Below are positions 1 through 7,516 of a DNA stretch of 32,445 nt, in pieces. The notes beneath the pieces were generated by a model that was not told the DNA's origin, ran no database searches, and saw only the letters and a program-made list of their open reading frames with translations. The stretch comes from CAZVYS01 sp964630755 (GTDB lineage Bacteria; Patescibacteriota; Microgenomatia; UBA1400; CG1-02-47-37). Location of the stretch: assembly GCA_964630755.1 (NCBI GenBank), contig CAZVYS010000009.1, positions 1-32,445 on the forward strand. Direction: 5' to 3'. How positions within the stretch are numbered: position 1 is the stretch's first letter; every line of letters begins with the position of its first letter. Made by a program: the position numbers and the translations under genes.

Positions 1-95
1 CTTCTCCATTGCCAGAGGCTCCAGCCAATCTAGAGCCAATCGACATTGAAGAACCAGTTGAAGAAGAGGCTACCGAATCAGCTGAAACTGAATAG
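1..95 (+). CDS. C-terminal end of an unidentified protein (5' truncated by window edge)
   Basis: An open frame (codons from position 3) runs from the window edge to a TAG at 93-95. The last 30 residues are rich in Pro and Glu and end in an acidic tail (…EEPVEEEATESAETE). Acidic tails of this kind are common and do not identify the family. A rho-independent terminator follows 16 bases later, which supports this being a real gene end. The product cannot be named from this fragment. Confidence 0.55.
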   Translation, partial: SPLPEAPANLEPIDIEEPVEEEATESAETE

Positions 96-110
96 GCAGA
101 AAACTTTAAA

Positions 111-138
111 AACCCGTCTGGCAGCAGGCGGGTTTTTT
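111..138. terminator. Bidirectional intrinsic terminator
   Basis: AACCCGTCTG and CAGGCGGGTT (111-120, 125-134) pair through ten base pairs including one G·U, with a GCAG loop. A T run follows on the plus strand and an A-rich stretch precedes the stem, so it also works on the minus strand. It separates the plus-strand gene fragment from the convergent MFS-like gene. Confidence 0.85.
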
Positions 139-145
139 ACTGAGC

Positions 146-754
146 TTAAACTGTTTTATCAGACCTTAATGATAAAACCGGAAATCCCCCCATAAGCACA
201 ATTATCCCTGCCAATAAAACCACTACTCGAAAGCCATAAATCTCTCCCACAAAACCAGATAAAGCTGCTAAAGCTCCTATCGCTATACCATATATAGCAT
301 CATAAGTTCCTATGGTTCGCCCTTTTGTATTTGGCTCAAGATGAGAATAAAAAATTAACTTCCATGAATTAATATCCACCGCTCGACAGACCCCCAAGAC
401 TCCCATCGCTAGATATAGATGCCAAAGCTCTGTCGCAAAACTAAGGCCAACATAAGTAACTCCAGCCACCAAACTAACAATAAACAAGGCCCAAATTTCA
501 TCAGTATAACCCTTTATCTTGTCAAACATTTTTCCAACATAAATTGTTGAAAGAGAGGATGCGATTCTATAAATCATGTACGAAATACCCACGCTACTGG
601 CAGAGGCTCCGTTAATATATTGAGTAATAAACAAGGCTAAGATAACCGAAATAAAAGTATCACCACCCCAGTACAAAACATCGTTTAAAGTCAGCACTTC
701 AGCAATATGTGAATACTTTGTGAATCTAAATACGTTTAGTGACCGAAGATGCAT
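146..754 (-). CDS. Half-length MFS-like membrane protein
   Basis: Probable integral membrane protein of 202 residues with six hydrophobic segments (about residues 25-47, 55-75, 88-108, 110-128, 148-172, 174-195). The pattern Y-V-G-K-M-F-D-K after the second segment resembles the loop 2-3 signature G-x-x-x-D-(R/K) of major facilitator transporters. A full transporter has 12 helices, so this is a half-size form. It may work as a dimer or be a truncated transporter. An AGGTAGG-like ribosome site precedes the ATG. It is the last gene of the minus-strand group that contains obg and ends at the terminator at 111-138. The substrate cannot be inferred. Confidence 0.6.
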   Translation of the reverse strand: MHLRSLNVFRFTKYSHIAEVLTLNDVLYWGGDTFISVILALFITQYINGASASSVGISYMIYRIASSLSTIYVGKMFDKIKGYTDEIWALFIVSLVAGVTYVGLSFATELWHLYLAMGVLGVCRAVDINSWKLIFYSHLEPNTKGRTIGTYDAIYGIAIGALAALSGFVGEIYGFRVVVLLAGIIVLMGGFPVLSLRSDKTV

Positions 755-768
755 AAAGCCTACCTAGA

Positions 769-948
769 TCATAGCACATGCTTAACCGCCCCCCGATACC
801 CATCTTCTTTGGCGGCCTTTTTTGTAGCTCGGCAAATCATACACCTAGTTGGTTCTTCCAGTCCCTTCTCTTTAAAAAACTCCTGCTCCCCTACAGTCCA
901 CGGAAACTCTTGTTCACAATCCTGACATTTAATGATTCTGTCTTTCAT
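769..948 (-). CDS. Small zinc-ribbon protein
   Basis: A 59-residue protein starting MKDRIIKC at 948. Two Cys pairs, CQDC (about residues 8-11) and CMIC (about 36-39), form a four-cysteine zinc-binding site around an EFPWTVGEQEFFKEKG core. This matches small bacterial zinc-ribbon proteins of the probable-zinc-ribbon type; their function is unknown. A start 13 codons further upstream is open but would lie inside tRNA-Ala, so the ATG at 948 is preferred. The ATG is only three bases from the tRNA 3' end. The best ribosome-binding bases (AGG in CAGGTCC) therefore belong to the tRNA acceptor stem. Confidence 0.75.
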   Translation of the reverse strand: MKDRIIKCQDCEQEFPWTVGEQEFFKEKGLEEPTRCMICRATKKAAKEDGYRGAVKHVL

Positions 949-951
949 AAG

Positions 952-1024
952 TGGACCTGAGGAGAGTCGAACTCCTTGCCTCTGCAATGCGAATGCAACG
1001 CTCTTCCAGTTGAGCTACAGGCCC
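952..1024 (-). tRNA. tRNA-Ala (anticodon CGC)
   Basis: A 73-nt cloverleaf: acceptor GGGCCTG/CAGGTCC, D arm GCTC/GAGC, anticodon stem TTGCA/TGCAG with loop TTCGCAT (anticodon CGC, reads GCG), T arm AGGAG/CTCCT with TTCGACT loop, discriminator A. The acceptor has the G3:U70 pair that identifies alanine tRNAs. CCA is not encoded. A perfect palindrome (TTCTGCGCGCAGAA, 1025-1038) touches the mature 5' end, and obg ends only 33 bases upstream. The tRNA may therefore be processed from a polycistronic transcript. Confidence 0.95.
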
Positions 1025-1057
1025 TTCTGCGCGCAGAACAGATCCGTTCTTGAAGCC

Positions 1058-2074
1058 TTAGCTTCGAGGCCGGACCTTCACAGATTTTACCATTTCTAGC
1101 TTTAACTTATCCAAATCTTTGCCTGTCACCGCACTCACAAAAACAAGGTTCGTAACCTTGTTTTTAAACTGCTTCCTAACAACCTCTATTTGACTTTCTT
1201 TTAACACATCTATCTTATTTAAAACCACTATCTCTGGTTTTTTAACCAACTCTTTAGCATGCTTACCTAGCTCTCCCCGAATCGCCTTGTAATCTTTCAT
1301 TAACCCACCTTCAGGGTCGGACCTTGAAGGTTTCTCAAGCAACTTAGCCCCATCAAGCACATGCACTAATATTTGACATCGCTCTACATGTCTTAAAAAC
1401 TGCAGCCCCAATCCCTTGCCCTTACTTGCTCCCTCAATCAATCCTGGAATATCTGCTAAGACTAATCCCTTACCCTTCTCAACCACCATCACTCCCAAGT
1501 TTGGTTTTAAAGTAGTAAACGGATAATCAGCTATCTTAGGCCTGGCTTTAGTTAAGACTGACAATAAAGTCGACTTGCCTGCATTGGGCATACCAATCAA
1601 CCCAACATCCGCCAATAACTTAAGCTCCAGCTCCAGCTCCAGAAACTCTCCTTTTGTTCCTGGCTCGGCAATCCGAGGCGTAGTCCGTTCTGGTGATCGA
1701 AAAAACCAGTTACCCCTACCTCCTTTTCCTCCCTGAGCCACCAAAGCTTTTTGTCCCGACTTTAACATATCAAAACTACCCCGAGGGCTTGTCACTTGCG
1801 TTCCTGGAGCAACTTTAAGCACCAACTCCAAACCATCTTTGCCATGCTTTTTAGCTCCACCTCCACCCTGTCCTCTTTCTGCCTCAAACTTCTTATTAAA
1901 CTGATACGGCACCAACGTATTTAAGTCCTTGTCTACCTCTAAAAAAACACTGCCTCCATCTCCTCCATCTCCACCATCTGGTCCACCTTTTGGCACAAAC
2001 TTTTCCCTTCGAAATGAAATCTTGCCATTACCACCATCACCGGCTTTAACTTGAATCTTGGCGTAGTCAATCAT
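1058..2074 (-). CDS. obg: Obg/CgtA GTPase
   Basis: Ribosome-associated GTPase of 338 residues needed for late large-subunit assembly. The N-terminal glycine-rich Obg fold (about 1-155) has the typical KAGDGGNG and GGPDGGDGGDGG repeats. The GTPase domain follows with P-loop GMPNAGKST (about 160), switch II DIPGLIEGA, NKID and SAV motifs. The C-terminal OCT domain found in some Obg proteins is missing, which is common in reduced genomes. The gene starts two bases after the antitoxin stop with no clear Shine-Dalgarno sequence, so translational coupling is likely. A small hairpin (GAAGC-TAAG-GCTTC) overlaps its stop codon. Confidence 0.95.
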   Translation of the reverse strand: MIDYAKIQVKAGDGGNGKISFRREKFVPKGGPDGGDGGDGGSVFLEVDKDLNTLVPYQFNKKFEAERGQGGGGAKKHGKDGLELVLKVAPGTQVTSPRGSFDMLKSGQKALVAQGGKGGRGNWFFRSPERTTPRIAEPGTKGEFLELELELKLLADVGLIGMPNAGKSTLLSVLTKARPKIADYPFTTLKPNLGVMVVEKGKGLVLADIPGLIEGASKGKGLGLQFLRHVERCQILVHVLDGAKLLEKPSRSDPEGGLMKDYKAIRGELGKHAKELVKKPEIVVLNKIDVLKESQIEVVRKQFKNKVTNLVFVSAVTGKDLDKLKLEMVKSVKVRPRS

Positions 2075-2076
2075 AC

Positions 2077-2361
2077 TTAAAACCGCAACATTGCTCGACC
2101 ATCAGCAAACTGACGAATTAAAGCGTTGAGTAGTGTTTGATATGGCACATTATTTTTCTTAGCTCTCGCTTTAACTTTAATTAAGTCCTCGTTATTAACT
2201 CTTATCGTTATCCTTTTAGTCTTAGTTAATTCTTTATAGTTTTTAACTGCCTCTTCAAAGAGTTTTTTAGTTTGTCTAAGATTTTTTGACCTAACATACT
2301 CTCCTCTTTTTAAGGCTTTTTCAATAGCTTGTTCTTGTTTGTCTAATTTAATTGTCTTCAT
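2077..2361 (-). CDS. CopG/RHH-type antitoxin of a BrnT-like toxin pair
   Basis: A 94-residue basic protein. The C-terminal half (RITIRVNNEDLIKVKARAKK, then a VPYQTLLNALIRQF helix) is a ribbon-helix-helix DNA-binding motif of the CopG antitoxin type. The N-terminal half is Lys/Glu-rich and probably contacts the toxin. The start overlaps the toxin stop by four bases (ATGA), the usual coupled layout of type II toxin-antitoxin genes. Such antitoxins repress their own operon. The toxin-first order matches BrnT/BrnA. Assignment rests on motif and neighbour. Confidence 0.8.
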   Translation of the reverse strand: MKTIKLDKQEQAIEKALKRGEYVRSKNLRQTKKLFEEAVKNYKELTKTKRITIRVNNEDLIKVKARAKKNNVPYQTLLNALIRQFADGRAMLRF

Positions 2362-2636
2362 AATGTTCCCTTCAAGTATTTGCTAGTTAAAACTCTACTT
2401 GGATAAATTGTTTTTAAGAAAATAGTCTTTTTCTTTTTATCAACTATGTAAAGCACTGCATAAACATAGTTTTTAATTTTAATAACTAGTATTTTTTGAT
2501 TTGGATAATTTTTATGCTTAAGATCATCTAATGCTTTATTATTTTCAACTGCTTTAACTACATCATTAAAACAAGCACCTCGAGTTTCTTGAAGCAATAA
2601 ATTTTTTTCTTCACTAAACTCTAGCTTATATTTCAT
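2358..2636 (-). CDS. BrnT-like ribonuclease toxin
   Basis: A 92-residue basic protein from the ATG at 2636 (MKYKLEFSEEKN). The order of features (W/F-x-x-x-K-N start, RG.F.DV, central YPNQK strand, IVDKKKKTIFLKTIYPSR, KYL end) fits small BrnT/DUF4258-type toxins of the RelE-like superfamily, which cut mRNA. The longer start at 2672 is open, but the family alignment begins at the inner Met. It forms a four-base overlapping pair with the CopG-like antitoxin. The pair sits between the M23 peptidase gene and obg. Toxin activity is inferred from family resemblance only. Confidence 0.75.
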   Translation of the reverse strand: MKYKLEFSEEKNLLLQETRGACFNDVVKAVENNKALDDLKHKNYPNQKILVIKIKNYVYAVLYIVDKKKKTIFLKTIYPSRVLTSKYLKGTL

Positions 2637-2676
2637 TATCTCTATCTTACTTAATTGTACATCCAATGTCAATACA

Positions 2677-3828
2677 TTATCTTAGAAACGCCAACGGATC
2701 TACCAACGCTCCATTCTGTCTAATCTCAAAGTGTAAATGCACTCCAGACGATCGACCAGTTGAACCCATCCTGCCAATCACGTTTCCTCGATTAACCGTC
2801 TGCCCCACCTCCACGCTAATACTAGACATATGCGCATACAAAGTCTGATACCCATTGCCATGATCAATCAAGACCCGATTACCATAACCAAACCCATCTA
2901 GCCAACCAGCTTGAACCACTTTTCCTGCATCTGCCGCCAACACTCCAGGTCCAGCTTTATTAGCAATATCAATAGCCCGATGATACCAAACCCATCGCTG
3001 AGTAATCCGACCAGCTGCTGGCCAAACAAACGAACCAGAAGCTGACACTACCCCTGCATCTGGTGTAGTTCGAGCTATATATCTCTTTGGATCCCACAAC
3101 TGCTCAGCCGGCTTCACTCCATCTGGCACTACCAAACTCTGTCCCACTGCCAGCGCAAAAGTCTCATCATTAGAATACGAATTAAACGGCCAGTTAAGAA
3201 TCTGTTGAGCATCCACATCATATTTTTTGGCAATCGAGTAAATCGTCTCCCCCCGCTTCACTTTGTGCATCATCCCAGTCACTGGTGGCACCTCGATCTT
3301 TTGGCTTGGTTTAATCGCATCAATGCTAGCTAGATCATTCTGCCATCGAATCGTATCAATCGACACGTCAAACTTTTTAGCTATCGACGACACCGTATCT
3401 CCAGGCTGAACAATATACGTAACCACATTATCTCTAGGCTTAACCGACACCGCTGTCGTGGTATCCATATATCCTTGCCTCATCCCTAAAATTACTCCTC
3501 CTTGACCAGTGCTGTCCCCACCGGAATCCTCGCTCACCGCTTGTGAAATCACTGGTGCCAATAACAGTCCTACAATAAAAAGTCCGGTCATACCCGTATG
3601 CAAAAACGGCCGGGTGTACCGACCTCTTTTAGCCACCAAACCCTCTACCACTACCCCCTTACCTGCCTCAAAACCTTCTAAAGACTGCCTGATTCTAACT
3701 GAAAAGTACGATCCTAAAAACCGCAAAAATGTCCGCACATCCCACCACCAAACAATCACAGGATTACTCCTAATTCGTTTGAAAATAGATATCCTTTGCC
3801 CCGAAGTTACCTGAGGCTTTTGTTCCAT
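2677..3828 (-). CDS. Membrane-anchored LysM / M23 peptidoglycan peptidase
   Basis: Cell-wall protein of 383 residues that should cut peptidoglycan cross-links outside the membrane. Residues 1-75 are basic and cytoplasmic, then one membrane segment (about 78-97). Two LysM modules follow (YIVQPGDTVSSIAKKF… about 138-182; HKVKRGETIYSIAKKY… about 187-235). The M23 domain fills about 270-383 with zinc ligands in HRAID and HLHFE. All catalytic signature residues are present. The start is supported by a promoter that leaves only about three bases of leader (see 3838-3866), so the mRNA may be leaderless. The toxin-antitoxin pair and obg lie downstream on the same strand. Confidence 0.9.
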   Translation of the reverse strand: MEQKPQVTSGQRISIFKRIRSNPVIVWWWDVRTFLRFLGSYFSVRIRQSLEGFEAGKGVVVEGLVAKRGRYTRPFLHTGMTGLFIVGLLLAPVISQAVSEDSGGDSTGQGGVILGMRQGYMDTTTAVSVKPRDNVVTYIVQPGDTVSSIAKKFDVSIDTIRWQNDLASIDAIKPSQKIEVPPVTGMMHKVKRGETIYSIAKKYDVDAQQILNWPFNSYSNDETFALAVGQSLVVPDGVKPAEQLWDPKRYIARTTPDAGVVSASGSFVWPAAGRITQRWVWYHRAIDIANKAGPGVLAADAGKVVQAGWLDGFGYGNRVLIDHGNGYQTLYAHMSSISVEVGQTVNRGNVIGRMGSTGRSSGVHLHFEIRQNGALVDPLAFLR

Positions 3829-3837
3829 ATGTACAGC

Positions 3838-3866
3838 ATACTATCAAAGACGGTTCCGAACTTCAA
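3838..3866 (-). promoter_or_regulatory. Promoter of the M23 peptidase gene (near-leaderless)
   Basis: On the minus strand TTGAAG (3861-3866) and TAGTAT (3838-3843) are separated by 17 bases. The expected start of transcription is within a few bases of the ATG at 3828, and no Shine-Dalgarno sequence is present. The -35 box and spacer overlap one arm of the inverted repeat at 3852-3907. Confidence 0.5.
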
Positions 3867-3907
3867 GCGAATGCTTATCCCGATTTAATCGGGACTAGTT
3901 CGGAACC
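3852..3907 (-). other. Three-way-junction inverted repeat
   Basis: GGTTCCGAAC (3852-3861) pairs perfectly with GTTCGGAACC (3898-3907). Two hairpins fit inside: AAGC-GAAT-GCTT (3865-3876) and TCCCGAT-TTA-ATCGGGA (3878-3894). No U run follows, so it is not a standard intrinsic terminator. It lies between the first sortase gene's end and the M23 gene's start and overlaps the M23 promoter. It could be an mRNA 3' end structure or an operator. Confidence 0.6.
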
Positions 3908-3916
3908 TGAAATTAA

Positions 3917-4627
3917 CTATTCCACCAACTCAGCCACTATCAATAATCTCTTCCAGGTTGTCCCTGGCGGCCAACAAGTTTGAAGCACCAGCCGGCTTTC
4001 GTCTCCTACATCCGTAATATCACTAATGTCATCTGGGTCAACTGTCTTTTTCTCCTTCACTTTATACCTAAACGGCGCGCCTTTATAATAAGCTATAACC
4101 TCATCTCCTACCTCCAGTTTTCTCAATAGATAAAAAACCGCATTCATCCGCTCTACATTGAGTCCCGCGTCAGTCGAATGACCAAAGATATAAACCGTAC
4201 CCTTCTCACCTGGCAAAACCGATCCAGCTGCATGAGCCACACCCCCTGCAGTCCGCAAAACCGACTGATACTCTTCTTTATCTGCCGGATTAACTCCTTC
4301 GGTCACCGCCACATTTACAAATACTTTAGGTATCACCAATCCAAACTCTGGTGACAACGGCGCCACTAACACCTCTTCTGCTGTTAACTCACCAAACCCT
4401 CCCCCTACCGGCGTAGCTTCATCAAACTCCCAAGTAATTGCTTGTTGATCTTCAACCTCTGACCCTAATATGCCAGCAAAACCCACAATAGGCTCACCAG
4501 ACTCTTGCTGCTTAACTTGCTTTTGGTAATGCGCTTCCATAAACAAACTTGGTCCAAAAATCCAGGCTAATACTCCCACCACTAAAACCAAACCAATATC
4601 TATTAATAGCCACTGCTTTAGCTTCAT
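3917..4627 (-). CDS. Sortase (class D/E-like), copy 1
   Basis: Cysteine transpeptidase of 236 residues that attaches surface proteins. One N-terminal membrane anchor (about 7-27, WLLIDIGLVLVVGVLAWIFG) precedes the catalytic domain. The catalytic His is in YIFGHSTDAG, the Cys in VLQTCWPPGT and the Arg in TTWKRLLIV. Its ATG overlaps the stop of the upstream surface protein by four bases, so enzyme and likely substrate are translationally coupled. It is a paralogue of the sortase at 7517-8194. In CPR cells the acceptor may be peptidoglycan or pili; this is inference. Confidence 0.9.
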   Translation of the reverse strand: MKLKQWLLIDIGLVLVVGVLAWIFGPSLFMEAHYQKQVKQQESGEPIVGFAGILGSEVEDQQAITWEFDEATPVGGGFGELTAEEVLVAPLSPEFGLVIPKVFVNVAVTEGVNPADKEEYQSVLRTAGGVAHAAGSVLPGEKGTVYIFGHSTDAGLNVERMNAVFYLLRKLEVGDEVIAYYKGAPFRYKVKEKKTVDPDDISDITDVGDESRLVLQTCWPPGTTWKRLLIVAELVE

Positions 4628-5724
4628 TTCTTATTCTTATTCTTTTGCTTCAGTTTTACGTACACCAACCCCACTCCCAACCCCAAAGCTCCTAAAGTCA
4701 ACATCGTTGGCGTACCAGTATCTGGTTGACGCCCAGCAAAACTCCTTCCAGTCGTAGTCGGCACTACTCCATTTACCGGCCAACCTCCGAAATTAAAATA
4801 ATAAAGCTTTTCCTCATCCAATACCATCTCTTTAGTCGCCCCAGTCGTATTCAACCAATCAGCTTGCCCTAGTTCATGCACCCAGATCTTATCTCCCTTA
4901 TTAGCCATAACCTCATCACCTAGCTCATTACCAGGCTCGATCGAATAAATCTTCTTTCTTCCTCCATTCACCCGATACTCAAACTGCCATTCCCTGTTAG
5001 TAGCCGCCTCTCCAGTCTCCCTAATTCCATCTCTGTTTGCATCTAGATATTTTCTGACAACCCATCTAGTTTCATCACCATCGTCGTCATTGTCATTGTA
5101 GTCATCGTTGCCATCATTACGATTGTCATCGTAGTCATCGTTACCATCATTGCCATCGTCATCCCCACCATCACCTTCAGAAGTAGTTCCTGGTTTATAC
5201 GATAAAATCAGCAAAGCATCATCATAATTTCTCCCATTTTGATCGTTCCAGCACTGAACTGCTTCTATTGGCTCACCAGATGCTTCTACCCCAGCTACCT
5301 GAGCCTTCACGCTCTTTGAGCCACAGGTGTTATTAACCGCTTCCTTTGAACCTAGGTAATAAATTCGATCATGATCCCAAAGCCTAGTAGTGATTGAGTC
5401 ACCAGCCTTAACTTGAATCGAGTCAACCGCTTGTGGCCTACCATCATTCAAATCATAAATCGTATTATTCACAAACAAATCCGACCCTCTAGGATAATAT
5501 CCATCTAGGTCATCATAATAAACTCTCACTTGACCGTCTTTAGAATACTCGACCGCTGCACTAGAACTAACTTGAGCAATCAACACTTCCTTTTCATTCA
5601 AACTAGCTAAATAAGTCTTAACCGATAACCCTAACACCACTCCACCAACCACCAACCCTAGTCCCAACCACTTTAACCACTTGATTTTTTTTAAGTTTTT
5701 AAACCAGCTTTTCTTCTTTGCCAT
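4624..5724 (-). CDS. Sortase-anchored surface protein with B-type repeat domain, copy 1
   Basis: Secreted protein of 366 residues. N-terminal membrane signal about 17-38. A central low-complexity linker of Asp, Asn and Gly (about 190-222) built from repeated N/D-D-G-N-D-D-Y units may bind calcium. Then comes an SdrD/Cna-B-like domain (about 225-320; RKYLDANRDGIRETGE… NTTGATKEMVLDEEKLYYFNFG). The C-terminus has the sorting-like motif QPDTG, a hydrophobic segment and a Lys-rich tail, a variant of LPxTG. The adjacent sortase gene overlaps its stop. A homologous B-type domain is in the protein at 8198-9349. It ends with TGA. Confidence 0.8.
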   Translation of the reverse strand: MAKKKSWFKNLKKIKWLKWLGLGLVVGGVVLGLSVKTYLASLNEKEVLIAQVSSSAAVEYSKDGQVRVYYDDLDGYYPRGSDLFVNNTIYDLNDGRPQAVDSIQVKAGDSITTRLWDHDRIYYLGSKEAVNNTCGSKSVKAQVAGVEASGEPIEAVQCWNDQNGRNYDDALLILSYKPGTTSEGDGGDDDGNDGNDDYDDNRNDGNDDYNDNDDDGDETRWVVRKYLDANRDGIRETGEAATNREWQFEYRVNGGRKKIYSIEPGNELGDEVMANKGDKIWVHELGQADWLNTTGATKEMVLDEEKLYYFNFGGWPVNGVVPTTTGRSFAGRQPDTGTPTMLTLGALGLGVGLVYVKLKQKNKNKK

Positions 5725-5781
5725 ATCTGGCGTAATCCTACCAAACTACCCCTCCTCAGTCAAACAACTTTACCAGTAACT

Positions 5782-5842
5782 AAATGACGAATGTCATTTA
5801 ACTTTAAATTCTTTAACCAAATTTATCCTGTGAATACAGGAT
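5782..5842 (-). other. Two hairpins downstream of rho
   Basis: Minus-strand RNA after rho can form ATCCTGT-ATTC-ACAGGAT (5825-5842, overlapping the rho stop codon) and AAATGAC-ATTC-GTCATTT (5782-5799). Both have seven-base-pair stems and the same ATTC loop. Neither has a strong U run, so they may be 3' end structures or weak terminators. Confidence 0.45.
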
Positions 5843-7332
5843 TACCCCTTACCAAGCCCAGTTAAAAACTCTTTATTGCTTTTGCTTTTTCTTAAACGCT
5901 CAAGCATGACTTCAGTAGTCTCGTTACTATCTAAAACATCGATCATTCGACGCATTGTGACTACTTTTTCATACTCTTCTTTTGAAAACAGCAACTGCTC
6001 TTGACGAGTACCTGACCTTTGAATATCTATTGATGGGAAAACCCTTCTTTCTGCTAACTTACGAGAAAGATGCAACTCCATGTTGCCTGTTCCCTTAAAC
6101 TCTTCGTAAATCAACTCGTCCATTCTAGAACCAGTGTCTACTAAAGCTGTTCCAATAATAGTCAAAGACCCTGTCACTTCTTTGCCTTCTAGCTTAAACG
6201 GCTCAAAATTACGAGCTGCTCCAAAAAATCTCTTAGGTGGGTAAAGCGCTACCGGGTCAAATCCACCTGACAAAGTTCTACCAGAAGTTGGAATAGCCAA
6301 ATTATAAGCTCTAGCCAGTCGAGTTATTGAATCAAGCAAAACCACTACATCTTTACCTTGCTCCACTAATCTCTTGGCTCGCTCCATGGCTAGTTCTGCC
6401 ACTTGAGTCTGCCGATCAGCTGGCTCATCAAAGTTACTAGCTGCTACCTCACCCTTAACATGACGCCTAATATCAGTCACTTCTTCTGGTCTTTCTCCCA
6501 CCAAGACCGCCATTAAATGCACCTTTGGATTATTCTCTGCAATCCCGGTCGCAATGTCTTTTAAAATACTAGTCTTGCCAGCTTTTGGCGGAGACACCAC
6601 CAAGCCTCGCTGGCCTTTTCCAATCGGCGCTACTAGATCAATCACTCTAGTTGACAACTTCTTGCTGTCAGTCTCAAGCTTTAGCTTTTCTCTTGGGAAA
6701 ATCGGAGTTAACCGATCAAACCAAGGCCTAAGCTTACCTTCTACAAACTTCTTACCATTTACCTTTTCAACTTTTAATAACCCCCAATATCTCTCACTTT
6801 CTTTTGGCTTACGAGCCGGTCCAGTAACAGTATCTCCTGGGCGTAAATTAAATCGCCTAATCTGCGAACTTGAAATGTAAATATCTTTATTTGACGGATA
6901 ATAATCTGCCCTTAACACCCCATGATTATCTTGATTTGCCTCAAGCATCCCAGTCATTACTTCAGTTGGCATATCTGCATCTGGAATAACTCGATTATCT
7001 ACCATGCCATTAAACCCTGCTCCACTCATCGGCCTATTCATCTGTTGTCTCCCCATTGAATGAACCGGCCTAGCTACCACTCGTCTTCTTACCACTCCTC
7101 TCGACACTGGTCGAGCCTGAACTCTGCGATTCTGTCTCATTGACCCACCTGTTGGTCGAGCTGGTTTTCTCACTGCTGCTCGATTGGTCATCACTGGTCT
7201 GCTAGTTACCGGAGCTGCCGGAGCTTTAGAAGTTACCGCTTGTTTACCACCACCGATTAAATCATCCACCGAAGGTTTTGCCTTAACGGCTTTTTTTGTA
7301 GTTGTTTTTTTCGCCACTTTCTTTGCTGGCAT
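5842..7332 (-). CDS. rho: Transcription termination factor Rho
   Basis: Hexameric RNA helicase of 496 residues that ends transcription. Residues 1-115 form a Lys/Arg/Pro/Ala-rich, probably disordered extension not found in E. coli Rho. The RNA-binding fold follows (GVLRADYYPSNKDIYISSSQIRRFNLRPGD). The ATPase has Walker A SPPKAGKTS (about 249), GERPEEVTD, Walker B VVLLDSITRLARAYN, Q-loop TSGRTLSGG and R-loop KGTGNMELHL. All core motifs are intact. It sits between two sortase/surface-protein pairs and has its own leader with alternative pairings (7395-7453). Confidence 0.97.
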   Translation of the reverse strand: MPAKKVAKKTTTKKAVKAKPSVDDLIGGGKQAVTSKAPAAPVTSRPVMTNRAAVRKPARPTGGSMRQNRRVQARPVSRGVVRRRVVARPVHSMGRQQMNRPMSGAGFNGMVDNRVIPDADMPTEVMTGMLEANQDNHGVLRADYYPSNKDIYISSSQIRRFNLRPGDTVTGPARKPKESERYWGLLKVEKVNGKKFVEGKLRPWFDRLTPIFPREKLKLETDSKKLSTRVIDLVAPIGKGQRGLVVSPPKAGKTSILKDIATGIAENNPKVHLMAVLVGERPEEVTDIRRHVKGEVAASNFDEPADRQTQVAELAMERAKRLVEQGKDVVVLLDSITRLARAYNLAIPTSGRTLSGGFDPVALYPPKRFFGAARNFEPFKLEGKEVTGSLTIIGTALVDTGSRMDELIYEEFKGTGNMELHLSRKLAERRVFPSIDIQRSGTRQEQLLFSKEEYEKVVTMRRMIDVLDSNETTEVMLERLRKSKSNKEFLTGLGKG

Positions 7333-7394
7333 ATGTTCCTTTCCTAGTGCTTTTTACTAAAAGCTCTGAAGTTAATAAATTTGATCTAAATATT

Positions 7395-7464
7395 GCTGCA
7401 GTTGTTCGGCAACTTCCAGCGATCTGCAACAAAGTGAAAGATAGTTCCGAACCTGCACATTATA
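7395..7464 (-). promoter_or_regulatory. rho promoter and structured leader
   Basis: On the minus strand a TATAAT box (complement of 7459-7464) lies 127 bases upstream of the rho ATG. The leader RNA has mutually exclusive pairings. GTTGCAG (7424-7430) can pair with CTGCAGC (7395-7401). GTTG/CAAC closes a small hairpin at 7401-7413. GGTTCGG (in 7444-7453) can instead pair with CCGAAC (7403-7409). This could allow attenuation of rho, which is often autoregulated, but no terminator is visible here. Confidence 0.35.
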
Positions 7465-7516
7465 ATAAAATTCTTTCCGGGGAATACTTGTAGTCTATCT
7501 CGTTCTAACCTAGCTG

